The notes: generated from the letters alone by a model not told the origin. Numbered from the stretch's first letter, positions 1 to 8,847 are shown. The stretch is 64,000 nucleotides of DNA from Portibacter lacus (GCF_021533215.1 NZ_JAJNKA010000007.1:1-64000), one strand, 5' to 3'. Translations and numbers: made by a program.

Positions 1-143
1 CTGTCCATTTTAATAAAGCATCATTAAAGTTAAGCTACCATAGGACCTTGGACTTTAGTCCGAGAAAAAAACGAGCATTTTACCAGTCCAATAGCTCTGC
101 AATCCTAGCATACGCTCTCGTCCTTTCTCGGCTTACAGATCTA
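1..143. repeat. Dispersed structured repeat, copy A
   Basis: The first 25 bases recur identically at 306-330, and 93-143 recurs at 410-460 with a single mismatch. The middle part differs between the copies, but each carries a short hairpin: here TTGGAC, a TTTA loop and GTCCGA around 48-63. The same layout (GGACC, hairpin, then a TTTCTCGG segment) recurs in the arrays at 55523-56104 and 62030-62611. The copy may begin outside the window. Function unknown; no protein is encoded here. Confidence 0.6.
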
Positions 144-305
144 ATACAATACAAAAGGTAATGACATAGGACCTCGGTATTTATTCCGCTTTTTTCGAAT
201 TAAAATGGCTAAGTAGTCCCTCCAAATTTCAGGAAAGTGTAAATCAGAAGATTAAAGTGTTGAGATTAGGCTATAGAGAATTGTTTGTTTAGATGTCGGG
301 CTTAC

Positions 306-460
306 CTGTCCATTTTAATAAAGCATCATTGATATCATAGCACCAATGTACCTCGTACTTCGGTGCGAGAAGAATAAATATTTATTGCAGCTCCTTAGCT
401 CAGACCATAAGCTCTGCAATCCTAGCATACGCTCTTGTCCTTTCTCGGCTTACAGATCTA
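306..460. repeat. Dispersed structured repeat, copy B
   Basis: Second copy of the element at 1-143. The conserved ends are 306-330 and 410-460. The central hairpin is CTCGTAC, loop TTCG, GTGCGAG, so the stem sequence differs from copy A while the fold is kept. The CTCGTAC/GTGCGAG stem is the same one found in the 184-bp arrays more than 55 kb away, with loop TTCA or TTTA there. This suggests one family of structured repeats; whether it acts as DNA or RNA cannot be told. Confidence 0.6.
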
Positions 461-512
461 GATTAGGGGAACAATTGAACGCTACATACTGAATTAACTT
501 AAAAAATTTATA

Positions 513-836
513 TTACTTATTTAGGAGTTTGTCAGCCACGGCCTTCGCATCCACGGAATATTTATCCTCCCCTTGCAATTTCCATTCACCACTTTTGTCA
601 ATATAGTACTTAACAGTTTGCTCCACAACAGTTTCGTATCCACCGAAAGATTTAATGATATTTTGTACTTCTATTAAGTAGTCACTTAGTTCTAGTTCAT
701 CCTTTTGGACAAGTCCCCAAAGTCTGTTAACTCGCTTAGATTTTTCCTTGTGTTTCGGGCTAGTAGATTTAAAAGCCATTAAATAAAGGGAAAGGGCTTT
801 AGCTTCCGGACTTGGCTTTTCTGATTTATTAGTCAT
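513..836 (-). CDS. Hypothetical soluble protein
   Basis: I do not recognise this protein. It is about 107 residues from the ATG at 836 (MTNKSEKPSPEAK), highly charged, with no signal peptide or membrane segment, and ends in a likely helix (AVADKLLNK). A longer form starting at 869 adds 11 residues, but that segment contains a TAACATTGACC motif (845-855) that recurs upstream of other genes, so I prefer the shorter start. It stands alone next to structured repeats, so it may be accessory. Composition and codon use look normal for a real gene. Confidence 0.55.
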   Translation of the reverse strand: MTNKSEKPSPEAKALSLYLMAFKSTSPKHKEKSKRVNRLWGLVQKDELELSDYLIEVQNIIKSFGGYETVVEQTVKYYIDKSGEWKLQGEDKYSVDAKAVADKLLNK

Positions 837-978
837 ACTATATTGGTCAATGTTAGATAAGATCCTCAATGTAATTCAATATTTCGAATCAGTGCGCTTT
901 CCACTGGAATTTCACTAGAGATTATAAAATCTACTCAGCTCGGTTACACCTCTTTTATAATGACCGTCAGATAGAAGA

Positions 979-1236
979 TTACCTCTCCAAGTTCCTTTCT
1001 TTCAGTACTTCCTTCAATGCTTCATCACTCTTAGAACCATTTACGATTTTATAGATAAGGAATATAGGAATGAGCGTGAAAAATCCGTAACTATTTTTAG
1101 CAATACTGTAGATGATCACCCCTGCGATTAAGCCGATTAGTCCTGCATTAAGAATGGCAGTAGATTTCATTTTCTTGGCCATGTCTAACAGTTCTTGATC
1201 TGATAATTCAACTAGTTCTTCTTTCGTCATTGTCAT
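979..1236 (-). CDS. Small two-helix membrane protein
   Basis: An 85-residue protein with a charged N-terminal helix (KEELVELSDQELLDMAKKMK), two hydrophobic segments at roughly residues 27-46 and 51-64, and a basic/acidic tail ending KEVLKERNLER. The pattern fits a small inner-membrane protein with both ends in the cytoplasm. Similar short proteins of unknown function occur in Bacteroidota. A start two codons later (second ATG) is equally possible. No partner gene is evident; the next gene is a separately spaced M23 peptidase. Confidence 0.6.
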   Translation of the reverse strand: MTMTKEELVELSDQELLDMAKKMKSTAILNAGLIGLIAGVIIYSIAKNSYGFFTLIPIFLIYKIVNGSKSDEALKEVLKERNLER

Positions 1237-1307
1237 ATTTGTAAGTTAATGCTGAGCTGAAATTAATCATTTCCTGAAATAGAATAGGTCGAACACAATC
1301 AATTGAC

Positions 1308-2162
1308 TTAATTTTCCATCCATTGATTTCGCTTCAAAGTTTTTACTTCGTATTTCCCGATCGAGTCCAATGGATAGGATTTCAGACCACCTCTTTCCTC
1401 GTGCGCCTGGAAAATATTGAAGTGTAAATGTGCTTCTGTCGTTTGTCCTGTTTTACCACTGAGAGCAATTGGTTGACCGACCGTTACATAATCGCCGATT
1501 TTGACTAAGCCACCGTCCTGCTTGATGTGTCCATACATGGCAAACAAGTGCGATGTGGTATCATAAACCAAAACCTGATTTCCAAACGGCTTCCATCTAT
1601 CACTCATCCCCCACCCGCTATATCCATCGATTAGTCCTACCACATAGCCATTTTGAGTAGAAGCGATGGTATCTCCAATTTTTAAGGTGAAATCAAACGC
1701 ATATCTAGAACCAAAAGTATGGTGTGTAGGATTCGAATTATTACCTTGTAAAAGTTTATAACGCTTCCCCTTCGGATAAGGGAGACTCGCTAAGCTATTA
1801 TTAGTGATAGGAAGATTAGAATTTCCCCATTTCATGCCGATCTTTACTTTGCCTTCGAGATCACCTTTACCCTTAATTATAATAGTGGAATCGGCCTTTG
1901 CATCTAGGTAAAGCGGCGAATAATCGCTCAGTATTTCATTCACTTCTTCGTCTGGACTAGTGAGTAGAAATCGCAAAGGACAATGTACCGGATTCTTAAT
2001 GCTTAATTGATATTCATCGTTTTCATACTTTTGGTCAACATCGATTTCGAATGCTGGCAATCTTTCCTTAGGAAGACTATGAAATGAACAGCTCGATAAC
2101 ACCAGACATCCAAAGAAGATGAATAATGATAATAAATTTTGTTTTAAAGTGAAATGACTCAT
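1308..2162 (-). CDS. M23 family metallopeptidase, lipoprotein
   Basis: Predicted outer-membrane or periplasmic lipoprotein of 284 residues. A hydrophobic signal ends in LSSC, making Cys25 the lipidated residue. The C-terminal half (about 145-255) is an M23/LytM peptidase fold: His147/His148, Asp157 in RYAFDF, His212 in MYGH and the HLH pair at 245-247 match the zinc ligands and catalytic His of peptidoglycan endopeptidases. The N-terminal 120 residues are a beta-rich domain I do not recognise. The likely role is cleavage of peptidoglycan cross-links. A TTAACATTGACC motif lies at 2229-2239, about 70 bases upstream of the start. Confidence 0.85.
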   Translation of the reverse strand: MSHFTLKQNLLSLFIFFGCLVLSSCSFHSLPKERLPAFEIDVDQKYENDEYQLSIKNPVHCPLRFLLTSPDEEVNEILSDYSPLYLDAKADSTIIIKGKGDLEGKVKIGMKWGNSNLPITNNSLASLPYPKGKRYKLLQGNNSNPTHHTFGSRYAFDFTLKIGDTIASTQNGYVVGLIDGYSGWGMSDRWKPFGNQVLVYDTTSHLFAMYGHIKQDGGLVKIGDYVTVGQPIALSGKTGQTTEAHLHFNIFQAHEERGGLKSYPLDSIGKYEVKTLKRNQWMEN

Positions 2163-2289
2163 ATATGCATTAAGATAAAGTAAAAATCTGCTTTGATTTG
2201 GTCTTTAAGGTTACTTATAATTTTTAATGGTCAATGTTAAATGCTACCCAAATATATTTAATTTATAGTAAACGGTGATTACGCACTTA

Positions 2290-2640
2290 TTAGATGAATG
2301 TACAAAGGGGACAAACCATCAGAGTATGCAATTGGGAGAGTGGCAGATCAACTCGTAGTAGTGATGAGACTTCTGTAATGGAGGTGGAGCGAAGGGGTTG
2401 ACATGTTCTGAATACTTTCATCTAATCAACCACCAGCTTACTTTTGGATGGGATGAGTTTAGTGGCATATTGATCCGTTAGTCATTGATTCAGAGGATAA
2501 ACATGAAGAGCCGTAGCTCCTAAACTGAAGCTTCGATGTAAGCATATGAGCTGAGAGGTTCACAGCCTGTCACGCTTTAGCGTGATACGGTTCTAAAGCT
2601 AAGGCGTTACAGGTAGTAAGAGGTTTTAAGTCACCTTTAC
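2290..2640 (+). other. Possible decayed group II intron (no ORF)
   Basis: This is the gene-free interval between the M23 peptidase and the defence operon. One frame at about 2356-2400 reads SSDETSVMEVERRG then stop, and the neighbouring frame reads GRVADQLVVVMRLL; both resemble, from memory, sequence just upstream of group II intron reverse-transcriptase genes. At 2508-2518 and 2586-2595 the pair AGAGCCGTA / TACGGTTCT matches the lower helix of intron domain V, but the spacing is too long for an intact domain. A second hairpin TCACGC-TTTA-GCGTGA lies at 2569-2584. No reverse transcriptase remains. This is an inference, not an identification. Confidence 0.35.
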
Positions 2641-2756
2641 CTACTCGATCTTTTCTTCAAACCTGCAAGCGTTGGCAGAAAACATACTCTTTCACAGTTT
2701 TGGTGGCTTTGAGCGGTGGCTATTCCATTCATATGTTCACTATATTAGTTTTTCTT

Positions 2757-4295
2757 TTAACGAGTTTGTTTTTCAGAATTTTCTTTTTCAATTTCAAAAG
2801 GAATTCGTAATAAATTATCTTTTATAAACTTTACTGTGTCGTGATTAATTCCACCAGTTTTGTTCCACGCTTTCCATTCTGAAACGCCATCATAAACGAC
2901 GTGTCTTAAAAATACTAGAACTCCATTATCATCCTTTATTTCTTGCCAATGTGGGTGATTAGGATTGAAAATTACAATGAGTGTATTATCATTTTCCTTT
3001 CTAACTGTATAATCTGTTAACACATATGGGTCATAGGACGACATATCTTCATCAGTATAAAGCTTTACTGTTAGACTACCTAGTTTGATTATTACAGGTT
3101 CGCTTATTCTATTTATTACCGCTTCTAATAAATAGCTATTAGCTTTTTCTAATGCCTTCTCGGGTGGTATTTCGATATTTTCAATTAAATCTGAGGCAAT
3201 TTCACTTTCCATTTCGTGATGTAAATTACCAAGAGCAATTTCTATTGTTTTAACATCCGAAACATCAACAGACTCTCTTACTCTTCTTGTTAATGCTATT
3301 CTAATTAAATCTATAACTTCTGCCTTTAATTTGTTTTCTAGTTCTTCTTCTTGCTCTCCTGACCATAGAATCTGGTCTTTAGTATGGCTAACATCAAAAC
3401 CATCTATAAAAATTTCACCGATTAATCTTTGATTAACTAAATCATTCCGACCGCCATCCTGTTCTCCGAAAATTTCACTTGGTCTATAATTCGTGTTTAT
3501 AACTCTATTTGATTGAACTAAAGCAAAACCAGCTTGACCTCTATCACCTCGATTTAAAACTCCAGCCCAACCTTTAACTGTTTTATCATCAACAACAAAC
3601 TCAAATTCTTTTTTTGTCCTTTCACCTTCAAAATTTTCAACTAATAATTTATCTAGATTTTTCCAAATTAGAAATTTATCCATCCATTTAATTTCAACAC
3701 TTTCGGATAATAAATCATATCTGTAGATAGAAGATAAATACGTCCTAACTTTTGAAAGAGTTCTACCTACAAACCTTCTATGTAAATCCCAAATTTTTAT
3801 TTTAGTGTAATGAGAATTTTCTTCTACATCTCTTTCCTCAATTTCTAATGTTATATTTCCATTTTGTATTTTTTCAATATCTACAAGGATTTTGTATTCT
3901 TTATTGTTTCCTAGACGAGTAGTAGTTACTGACCACTTATCACCAAGCCAAAATGAAGATGTCTTTAAGCCAAGACCATATTTACTTCTTCCAGTATTAA
4001 TTTCAGGTTTTTGACCAGTATTAAATGCTCTCCTTAAAACATCTTCATCCATACCAATAGAATTATCTAGAATTTCAATGAAATCTTCTGATAAGCTATC
4101 ACCTCTAAAATAATTTATATGAACATACAAGTTTTCACCATCTTCTGTCAATTGCTTATTTAAAAGCTCTATATTTTCGTAATAAGCTTGGGTTGAATTA
4201 TCAATGTATTCAGCAAGCGCATACCATAATTTATATGATAATCTTTTGTAGGATTCCGCAATATTGGCTGTAAACGTTAAATCTAGATTGTCCAT
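2757..4295 (-). CDS. GHKL (MORC-like) ATPase of defence operon
   Basis: About 512 residues with a histidine-kinase-like (GHKL/HATPase_c_3) ATPase at the N-terminus. The N box has Glu29 and Asn33 (LAEYIDNSTQ), the G1 box is DNSIGM (77-82) and the G2 box is SKYGLGLKTSSF (104-115). A transducer-like region with several conserved-looking strands follows, then a helical and beta-rich C-terminus. The arrangement resembles prokaryotic MORC/MutL-type ATPases reported in predicted restriction-modification operons. I chose the ATG at 4295 because it follows the upstream stop codon by one base (TAAAATG); an upstream ATG at 4322 would overlap the nuclease gene. It is the last gene of the operon. ATP-driven clamp action on DNA is inferred from the family. 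Confidence 0.82.
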   Translation of the reverse strand: MDNLDLTFTANIAESYKRLSYKLWYALAEYIDNSTQAYYENIELLNKQLTEDGENLYVHINYFRGDSLSEDFIEILDNSIGMDEDVLRRAFNTGQKPEINTGRSKYGLGLKTSSFWLGDKWSVTTTRLGNNKEYKILVDIEKIQNGNITLEIEERDVEENSHYTKIKIWDLHRRFVGRTLSKVRTYLSSIYRYDLLSESVEIKWMDKFLIWKNLDKLLVENFEGERTKKEFEFVVDDKTVKGWAGVLNRGDRGQAGFALVQSNRVINTNYRPSEIFGEQDGGRNDLVNQRLIGEIFIDGFDVSHTKDQILWSGEQEEELENKLKAEVIDLIRIALTRRVRESVDVSDVKTIEIALGNLHHEMESEIASDLIENIEIPPEKALEKANSYLLEAVINRISEPVIIKLGSLTVKLYTDEDMSSYDPYVLTDYTVRKENDNTLIVIFNPNHPHWQEIKDDNGVLVFLRHVVYDGVSEWKAWNKTGGINHDTVKFIKDNLLRIPFEIEKENSEKQTR

Positions 4296-4296
4296 T

Positions 4297-5085
4297 TTAA
4301 TTTTCTTTAATATAAAATTCATTATTCTCAGACTTAATAAGAAAGTACTTCTTATTGATATTGAGTGGATTTTGCCCTTTAGGTATTAAAAATGTTTTAT
4401 TTCCTTCATCAAGCCTTTCCCATTTAGTTTTACGCCCATTATCAATTAGTATAATTTCACAACCATCTTCAATGTTTAATATTTTTGGCGAGGAAACTAT
4501 AAGTGTATTAGCTGGGTATTTTGGGAATTTGCATCTAGAACGGTCAATTTCGATAATAGGATATTCGCCATCTATTCTGTAGGCTTCTATTCCATCTGGA
4601 TGGTCAAACATTCCAAAAACTAATATTCCAGTTCTGGGATAACTTTTAGCTTCTTCTGCCCATTTGGGATATTCATCTACCATTATAATTATTCCTGGTT
4701 CATCTCTAAGTATTAGCTTTCTTAATTCTTCTTGATTTATTTCAGGTTCTTTTGCAGCTAAATACTTTGAAATATCAGTTGAATTATATTTCCCATTTGA
4801 AAACACTCTTATTTGAGTTTCAGTATGACCTTTAAAGGGTTTTTTTGCTAATTCAACTTCTATAACATACCACCTGCTGTAATCTTTTTTAATTAAACAA
4901 AGGTCCGGCTGACTTGATTCGCCATTGTATAAAATCGTTTTTTTTAGTGGTAAGGTGTAATAATCTGGGAAAACGTCCTTAGAACGAGCTATTATTGTTC
5001 TTTCAAGAGTATCCTCGACATATGTACCTGGCTCGAACTCTTCGTACCAATCATCTAGAATTAATAATTTTGATTTACCCTTCAT
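4297..5085 (-). CDS. PD-(D/E)xK-like restriction endonuclease candidate
   Basis: A 262-residue protein. The N-terminal 110 residues carry a nuclease-like core: acidic residues in TLERTI (Glu28), Pro60-Asp61, then Glu76-Val-Glu78 in VIEVELAKK, followed by a helix with Gln91. This is the PD-x14-ExE spacing of PD-(D/E)xK nucleases, but the usual Lys is Glu. The C-terminal part is beta-rich and could bind DNA or a partner. It sits between the methyltransferase (2-base gap) and the MORC-like ATPase (1-base gap), where a restriction enzyme would be expected. No signal peptide or membrane segment. The nuclease call rests on motif and context; an exact family is not recognised. Confidence 0.65.
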   Translation of the reverse strand: MKGKSKLLILDDWYEEFEPGTYVEDTLERTIIARSKDVFPDYYTLPLKKTILYNGESSQPDLCLIKKDYSRWYVIEVELAKKPFKGHTETQIRVFSNGKYNSTDISKYLAAKEPEINQEELRKLILRDEPGIIIMVDEYPKWAEEAKSYPRTGILVFGMFDHPDGIEAYRIDGEYPIIEIDRSRCKFPKYPANTLIVSSPKILNIEDGCEIILIDNGRKTKWERLDEGNKTFLIPKGQNPLNINKKYFLIKSENNEFYIKEN

Positions 5086-5087
5086 AA

Positions 5088-6332
5088 TTACCCTAAAAAA
5101 TGTTTTGTGCTTTCTTGAATTAATTCATAAGTCACGGTTTTTTCTCCGTTTAATCTTTCATTATTAATAAAAGGATTTATATCTGAAACTATTACAATTC
5201 TATCAGTTGCTGTTGCTTTTCCCTTTGTTTCTCCCCAAATTCGTGTTGTTTTATCAACTCCTTGAATATAATCAGAAAAAACCCAAGTATTTTTAAATAA
5301 ATTATTTTCTTTTATCATCATTACAAATTCACGAGCCAAAGGGATAACACTTGTTGAAGAACGTGCAACGTCTCCAATGACGAAAACAGCAACACCATCA
5401 GGTCTTATCATTTCTTTAAATTGGAATGCTGTTTCTTTTGCAAACTTTACCCATTGATTGATGTTTAAATTATCATCTAATTTTTCAGATATTTCAGTTG
5501 GGTCAGATTCTAAAAACCAAGAACGAATCCAATTTTGTTTCGCATAATTTACAATTCCTAGATAAGGAGGCGATGTGAGAAGTAAATCTACTTTTCCTTT
5601 ATATTTAATTACATTCTGTGAGTTTAGTAAATTTTTAGCGTCACACTCAAAAATATTGGATTCAATTTGAGGTGATTTATGTTTTTTAAAAACACGTTCC
5701 ACCTTCTCTCTCAAAATATTGAAAACGTTTCTGTATTCACGACTTAGTTCTTTAGTTTGAACAAATCGTCTAACGTAATCTGGCGACATACTAAATGTGT
5801 TAGGCATACTTATAGAAAGATAACCTGAAGAACCATCCTTTCTAATACCACCGTGCATTATTCCCAAAATTGCACCGATAATAAATTGATCAGTTTTATC
5901 CTCTGAATTTAAAAGTTCAGATTTTAAAAAGCATAGTTCAGCAATGGTTCTTGAATGAAAAATCAAATGTATATCTTCGGATTCTCCTTCTGCCTCTGGA
6001 TGAAAGAGCGCATAATCATAGTAGGATTGTAAATCATTAATTCTATTGATTATATCTTCCTTTCTTATGTAATTACTTTTTGCTTTACTAAGAGCTAGAG
6101 CAATTGGATTTAAATCAGAACCAAAAGATTTTCTACCAAGCATTCTACTTTCCAAAATTGTAGTACCTCGACCAGAAAAAGGGTCAAATACTAAATCGTT
6201 TTTGTCTGTAAAATATTTTATAAAATAATTCGCTAATGAAGGCGGGAAAGCACCTAAATAGGAACAGAGAGAATGTAATGGGTCTGAATTATTCTTTTTA
6301 GCCCAGGGTGTAACATATTCTTCTATCATCAT
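5088..6332 (-). CDS. DNA methyltransferase (N4-cytosine/N6-adenine type)
   Basis: A 414-residue amino-methyltransferase. Motif I, the S-adenosylmethionine site, is DPFSGRGTT (50-58), followed by a motif-II-like GSDLNPIAL (71-79). The catalytic motif IV is TSPPY (253-257). Motif I precedes motif IV with about 190 residues between them, which may hold the target-recognition region (alpha-like order). SPPY is typical of N4-cytosine enzymes, but N6-adenine enzymes cannot be excluded. The start overlaps the stop of the upstream ATPase gene by one base (TAATG), indicating translational coupling. Its likely role is to mark self DNA for the operon's nuclease and ATPases. Confidence 0.88.
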   Translation of the reverse strand: MMIEEYVTPWAKKNNSDPLHSLCSYLGAFPPSLANYFIKYFTDKNDLVFDPFSGRGTTILESRMLGRKSFGSDLNPIALALSKAKSNYIRKEDIINRINDLQSYYDYALFHPEAEGESEDIHLIFHSRTIAELCFLKSELLNSEDKTDQFIIGAILGIMHGGIRKDGSSGYLSISMPNTFSMSPDYVRRFVQTKELSREYRNVFNILREKVERVFKKHKSPQIESNIFECDAKNLLNSQNVIKYKGKVDLLLTSPPYLGIVNYAKQNWIRSWFLESDPTEISEKLDDNLNINQWVKFAKETAFQFKEMIRPDGVAVFVIGDVARSSTSVIPLAREFVMMIKENNLFKNTWVFSDYIQGVDKTTRIWGETKGKATATDRIVIVSDINPFINNERLNGEKTVTYELIQESTKHFLG

Positions 6333-8587
6333 TAATTATCCGTTTCTTCATTAACATTTTCCGTAATTATCATTTCGAAGAAATCTGAAATCATACCACA
6401 AACAGTTTCACTTGCATTCATTAGTTCGTATTCTTTTAATTTTTGATAAGATTCTTCGGGAATTTGTTCATCGTCTTTTGAAAGAATTACATCAGGTCTA
6501 TTTTTATCAAGTATAAACGCATAGAAAGAAATGTGTTCCAAATATTTGTTTTTAATATCTTGAACAGCCGTATCATTTTTTCTTTGTGCTCTAGCAACAA
6601 GTTTAGTCAAGTTTTTATTTTCTACAGAAACCGATATTATCACTTCATCTTGACTGCTATTTACAACCGCAACATTATTTTCATCCCAATCATTTTCTTG
6701 ATAGTATAAATGCTCTTTATCTATAAACTCAACTCGAATATTTGGACTCTTATTTTTACCATCTTTATCAGATTTTGAATTTTCTACACTTTCCACTGCT
6801 ACTACATCTATTGAAGAACTCAACGATTTTTGTCCACTTGGTCTTAATTCTAGAGTTATTATTCCTTTCTCTCCAATTTCAGCATCTTCGTTTGTCTTAA
6901 AATATACAATACCATATCCATCACGAACGTTTGCTGTTCCAGTATAAGATCCAAATGATTGCGATTCAATGAATGCTACAAAAGTTTCAGTTTTTGCAAA
7001 GTAATTAGGATGAGCGTCAGTTTTAAATTTTATCGAAAATGGTTTGTTTGGATAAACTTCTTTAGGTGCTTTAGTAGTAATTTCAAAGAATGTTGGCGGG
7101 TCAGTAAATGGAATTTCAGGAAGTTTATTTGAAGAATCTCCATCATTAGCTGTGGTTGAAGTTGTAACACTTGTTCCATTTCCTGAGCTTTGAAGATATG
7201 TGTTAATTCTTCTTGCTAATCTTTTCTTCAAGCTATCTAGAACTTGTGAATCGTCTTTTGTGAAATACCTTTGTTTTCTGTTTCTATCAAGCTCTTTTAA
7301 CTTATCATCTGCATCTAATGTTGCAATCGTTAACTTTCTTAATTCTTCAAGAATTGAAGTGTCTCGTAATGATTCTCTTGTACTACTAAAAAGTTGTCTT
7401 TTGGAATCATTATCCATATGATCAGCCTCAATTTGAACGATAAGATATCTGTCTAAAAATGGTAGTTTTAGATCATTTTTAATAAGACCATTTAACATTG
7501 TGCCTTGTTTTTGACCGTTAAATGTTATAACTATTGGATGTGAAACTGTAGTGTAATTTTTGATTCTGTTTTTTGGATCTTCTCCTAAAGAATTTAGAAC
7601 CCACCAATAAATGGTTACATTTCCACTTTTGAATGTTTGACTTACTTTATTTTTATATTCTAAATTATCTGTGTATGTTAATAATCTATTATTTCCAGTA
7701 ACCGTTCTGTTTTCCTTACGGTTTTTTCTTCTGTCTGAAATAGTAAAGGGAAGAATAGGGTCAAACATATAGTTATGAGCCAAATACCAAAGTGAATTTG
7801 AAGGTGTCGTAATTTTACCTTTGAATTTCCCCAAATCCATTAAAATATGACGAACTAAAGTACCAGGTTCAAAAATTTCATCGTCAATCTCTATTGTAAA
7901 TGGTTGACCAGTTGATTTTTCAACCATATACTCGTACCATTCGTGTTTATCTTTATCCAAGTCTCCTTGGTTTATTCGAACTATAGTAAATGCTACCTTC
8001 TTTTTCTTTCTGCCGTCTTCGCTAAAAAAAGGTTTTGAAATAATTATAGTGTTGTTATTATAAGAAAGTGCTGTTGAGCCACCTTGACCATATGCACCCA
8101 TTAGATAAAGTTTACCAATTTTATTACTACCATTAAGCGCCAAAATTGTGTCTGAAAATTGCTCAGGTTCTAATCCGATTCCTTTGTCCCGTATTTCAAC
8201 AGTTGGTTTTTCGTCTATTCCTGAATCATAGAGGGTTACGCTAATTAAGTCAGAAAGAGTTTCAATTCTTTTGTCTCTAGCTGATTTAATATTCGATATT
8301 TTACCGTCTTCAATGTCATACCATTTTTCAGATGCTCTGCGCGGCGTCCTAAATCCATCTGGTTCGCCTTGGTTTTTCCATTCTTTTTCTAAAACAGCGT
8401 CTATTGCGTTAGTAATTCGTTCTGTTACTCCAGCTGCTGGGTCAGTTCCTATGTTTATTGTTGCTAAGTTGTTTCTTCTTCCTCCAACATCTTCCCATCG
8501 AATTTTAGAAAGTCCGATTTTTTGGATTAGTTCTCTTACGTCTTTTGGCGTGAATGCTGTAATTAAGTCTTGGTAAATATCTTTCAT
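6332..8587 (-). CDS. Large GHKL ATPase of defence operon
   Basis: A 751-residue protein with an N-terminal GHKL ATPase. The N box is ERITNAIDA (Glu56, Asn60), the G1 box DKGIGL (134-139) and the G2 lid GAYGQGGSTAL (164-174), with an insertion of about 60 residues between N box and G1. A transducer-like region runs to about residue 400 and a charged, probably helical linker to about 480. A Ser/Thr-rich hinge follows, then a beta-sandwich or Ig-like segment (about 490-610) and an alpha/beta C-terminus. Architecture and length differ clearly from the second GHKL ATPase in the operon. It is probably an ATP-gated DNA clamp or sensor. One-base spacings tie it to both neighbours. Confidence 0.82.
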   Translation of the reverse strand: MKDIYQDLITAFTPKDVRELIQKIGLSKIRWEDVGGRRNNLATINIGTDPAAGVTERITNAIDAVLEKEWKNQGEPDGFRTPRRASEKWYDIEDGKISNIKSARDKRIETLSDLISVTLYDSGIDEKPTVEIRDKGIGLEPEQFSDTILALNGSNKIGKLYLMGAYGQGGSTALSYNNNTIIISKPFFSEDGRKKKKVAFTIVRINQGDLDKDKHEWYEYMVEKSTGQPFTIEIDDEIFEPGTLVRHILMDLGKFKGKITTPSNSLWYLAHNYMFDPILPFTISDRRKNRKENRTVTGNNRLLTYTDNLEYKNKVSQTFKSGNVTIYWWVLNSLGEDPKNRIKNYTTVSHPIVITFNGQKQGTMLNGLIKNDLKLPFLDRYLIVQIEADHMDNDSKRQLFSSTRESLRDTSILEELRKLTIATLDADDKLKELDRNRKQRYFTKDDSQVLDSLKKRLARRINTYLQSSGNGTSVTTSTTANDGDSSNKLPEIPFTDPPTFFEITTKAPKEVYPNKPFSIKFKTDAHPNYFAKTETFVAFIESQSFGSYTGTANVRDGYGIVYFKTNEDAEIGEKGIITLELRPSGQKSLSSSIDVVAVESVENSKSDKDGKNKSPNIRVEFIDKEHLYYQENDWDENNVAVVNSSQDEVIISVSVENKNLTKLVARAQRKNDTAVQDIKNKYLEHISFYAFILDKNRPDVILSKDDEQIPEESYQKLKEYELMNASETVCGMISDFFEMIITENVNEETDN

Positions 8588-8588
8588 A

Positions 8589-8819
8589 TTAAAAGTTAAA
8601 AGATTCAGTATTGTTCTTGAGGTTCTTTTTGTATTGAATCTCCATTATTTTTAGTTCTTCCTTTATTGCTTTGACCATTTTATTCAAATCTTCTTCGTTA
8701 TACTCGTAATTATTAATATTTGAGCATTTTGAAAGACTACGAATTCCATTAAGGATGTTTTCAACGCGCCTTGAAGCTACTCGTTTAAATCGGTCTTCTT
8801 TCTTTTCAGAATTATCCAT
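8589..8819 (-). CDS. Small charged protein, first gene of defence operon
   Basis: A 76-residue, mostly helical and lysine-rich protein with no membrane segment. Visible features are FKRVASRRVENILNGIRSL and a central SKCSNINNYEYNEEDL, then a helix KMVKAIKEELKIMEIQYKK. Small proteins of this appearance occur beside methyltransferase and ATPase genes in mobile defence loci, but I cannot assign a domain. It ends one base before the large GHKL ATPase (TAATATG), so it is part of the operon. It could be a regulator, an antitoxin-like control element or a structural subunit. Confidence 0.7.
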   Translation of the reverse strand: MDNSEKKEDRFKRVASRRVENILNGIRSLSKCSNINNYEYNEEDLNKMVKAIKEELKIMEIQYKKNLKNNTESFNF

Positions 8820-8847
8820 ATTTTAGATATTCATTAATTTGTAGTAG

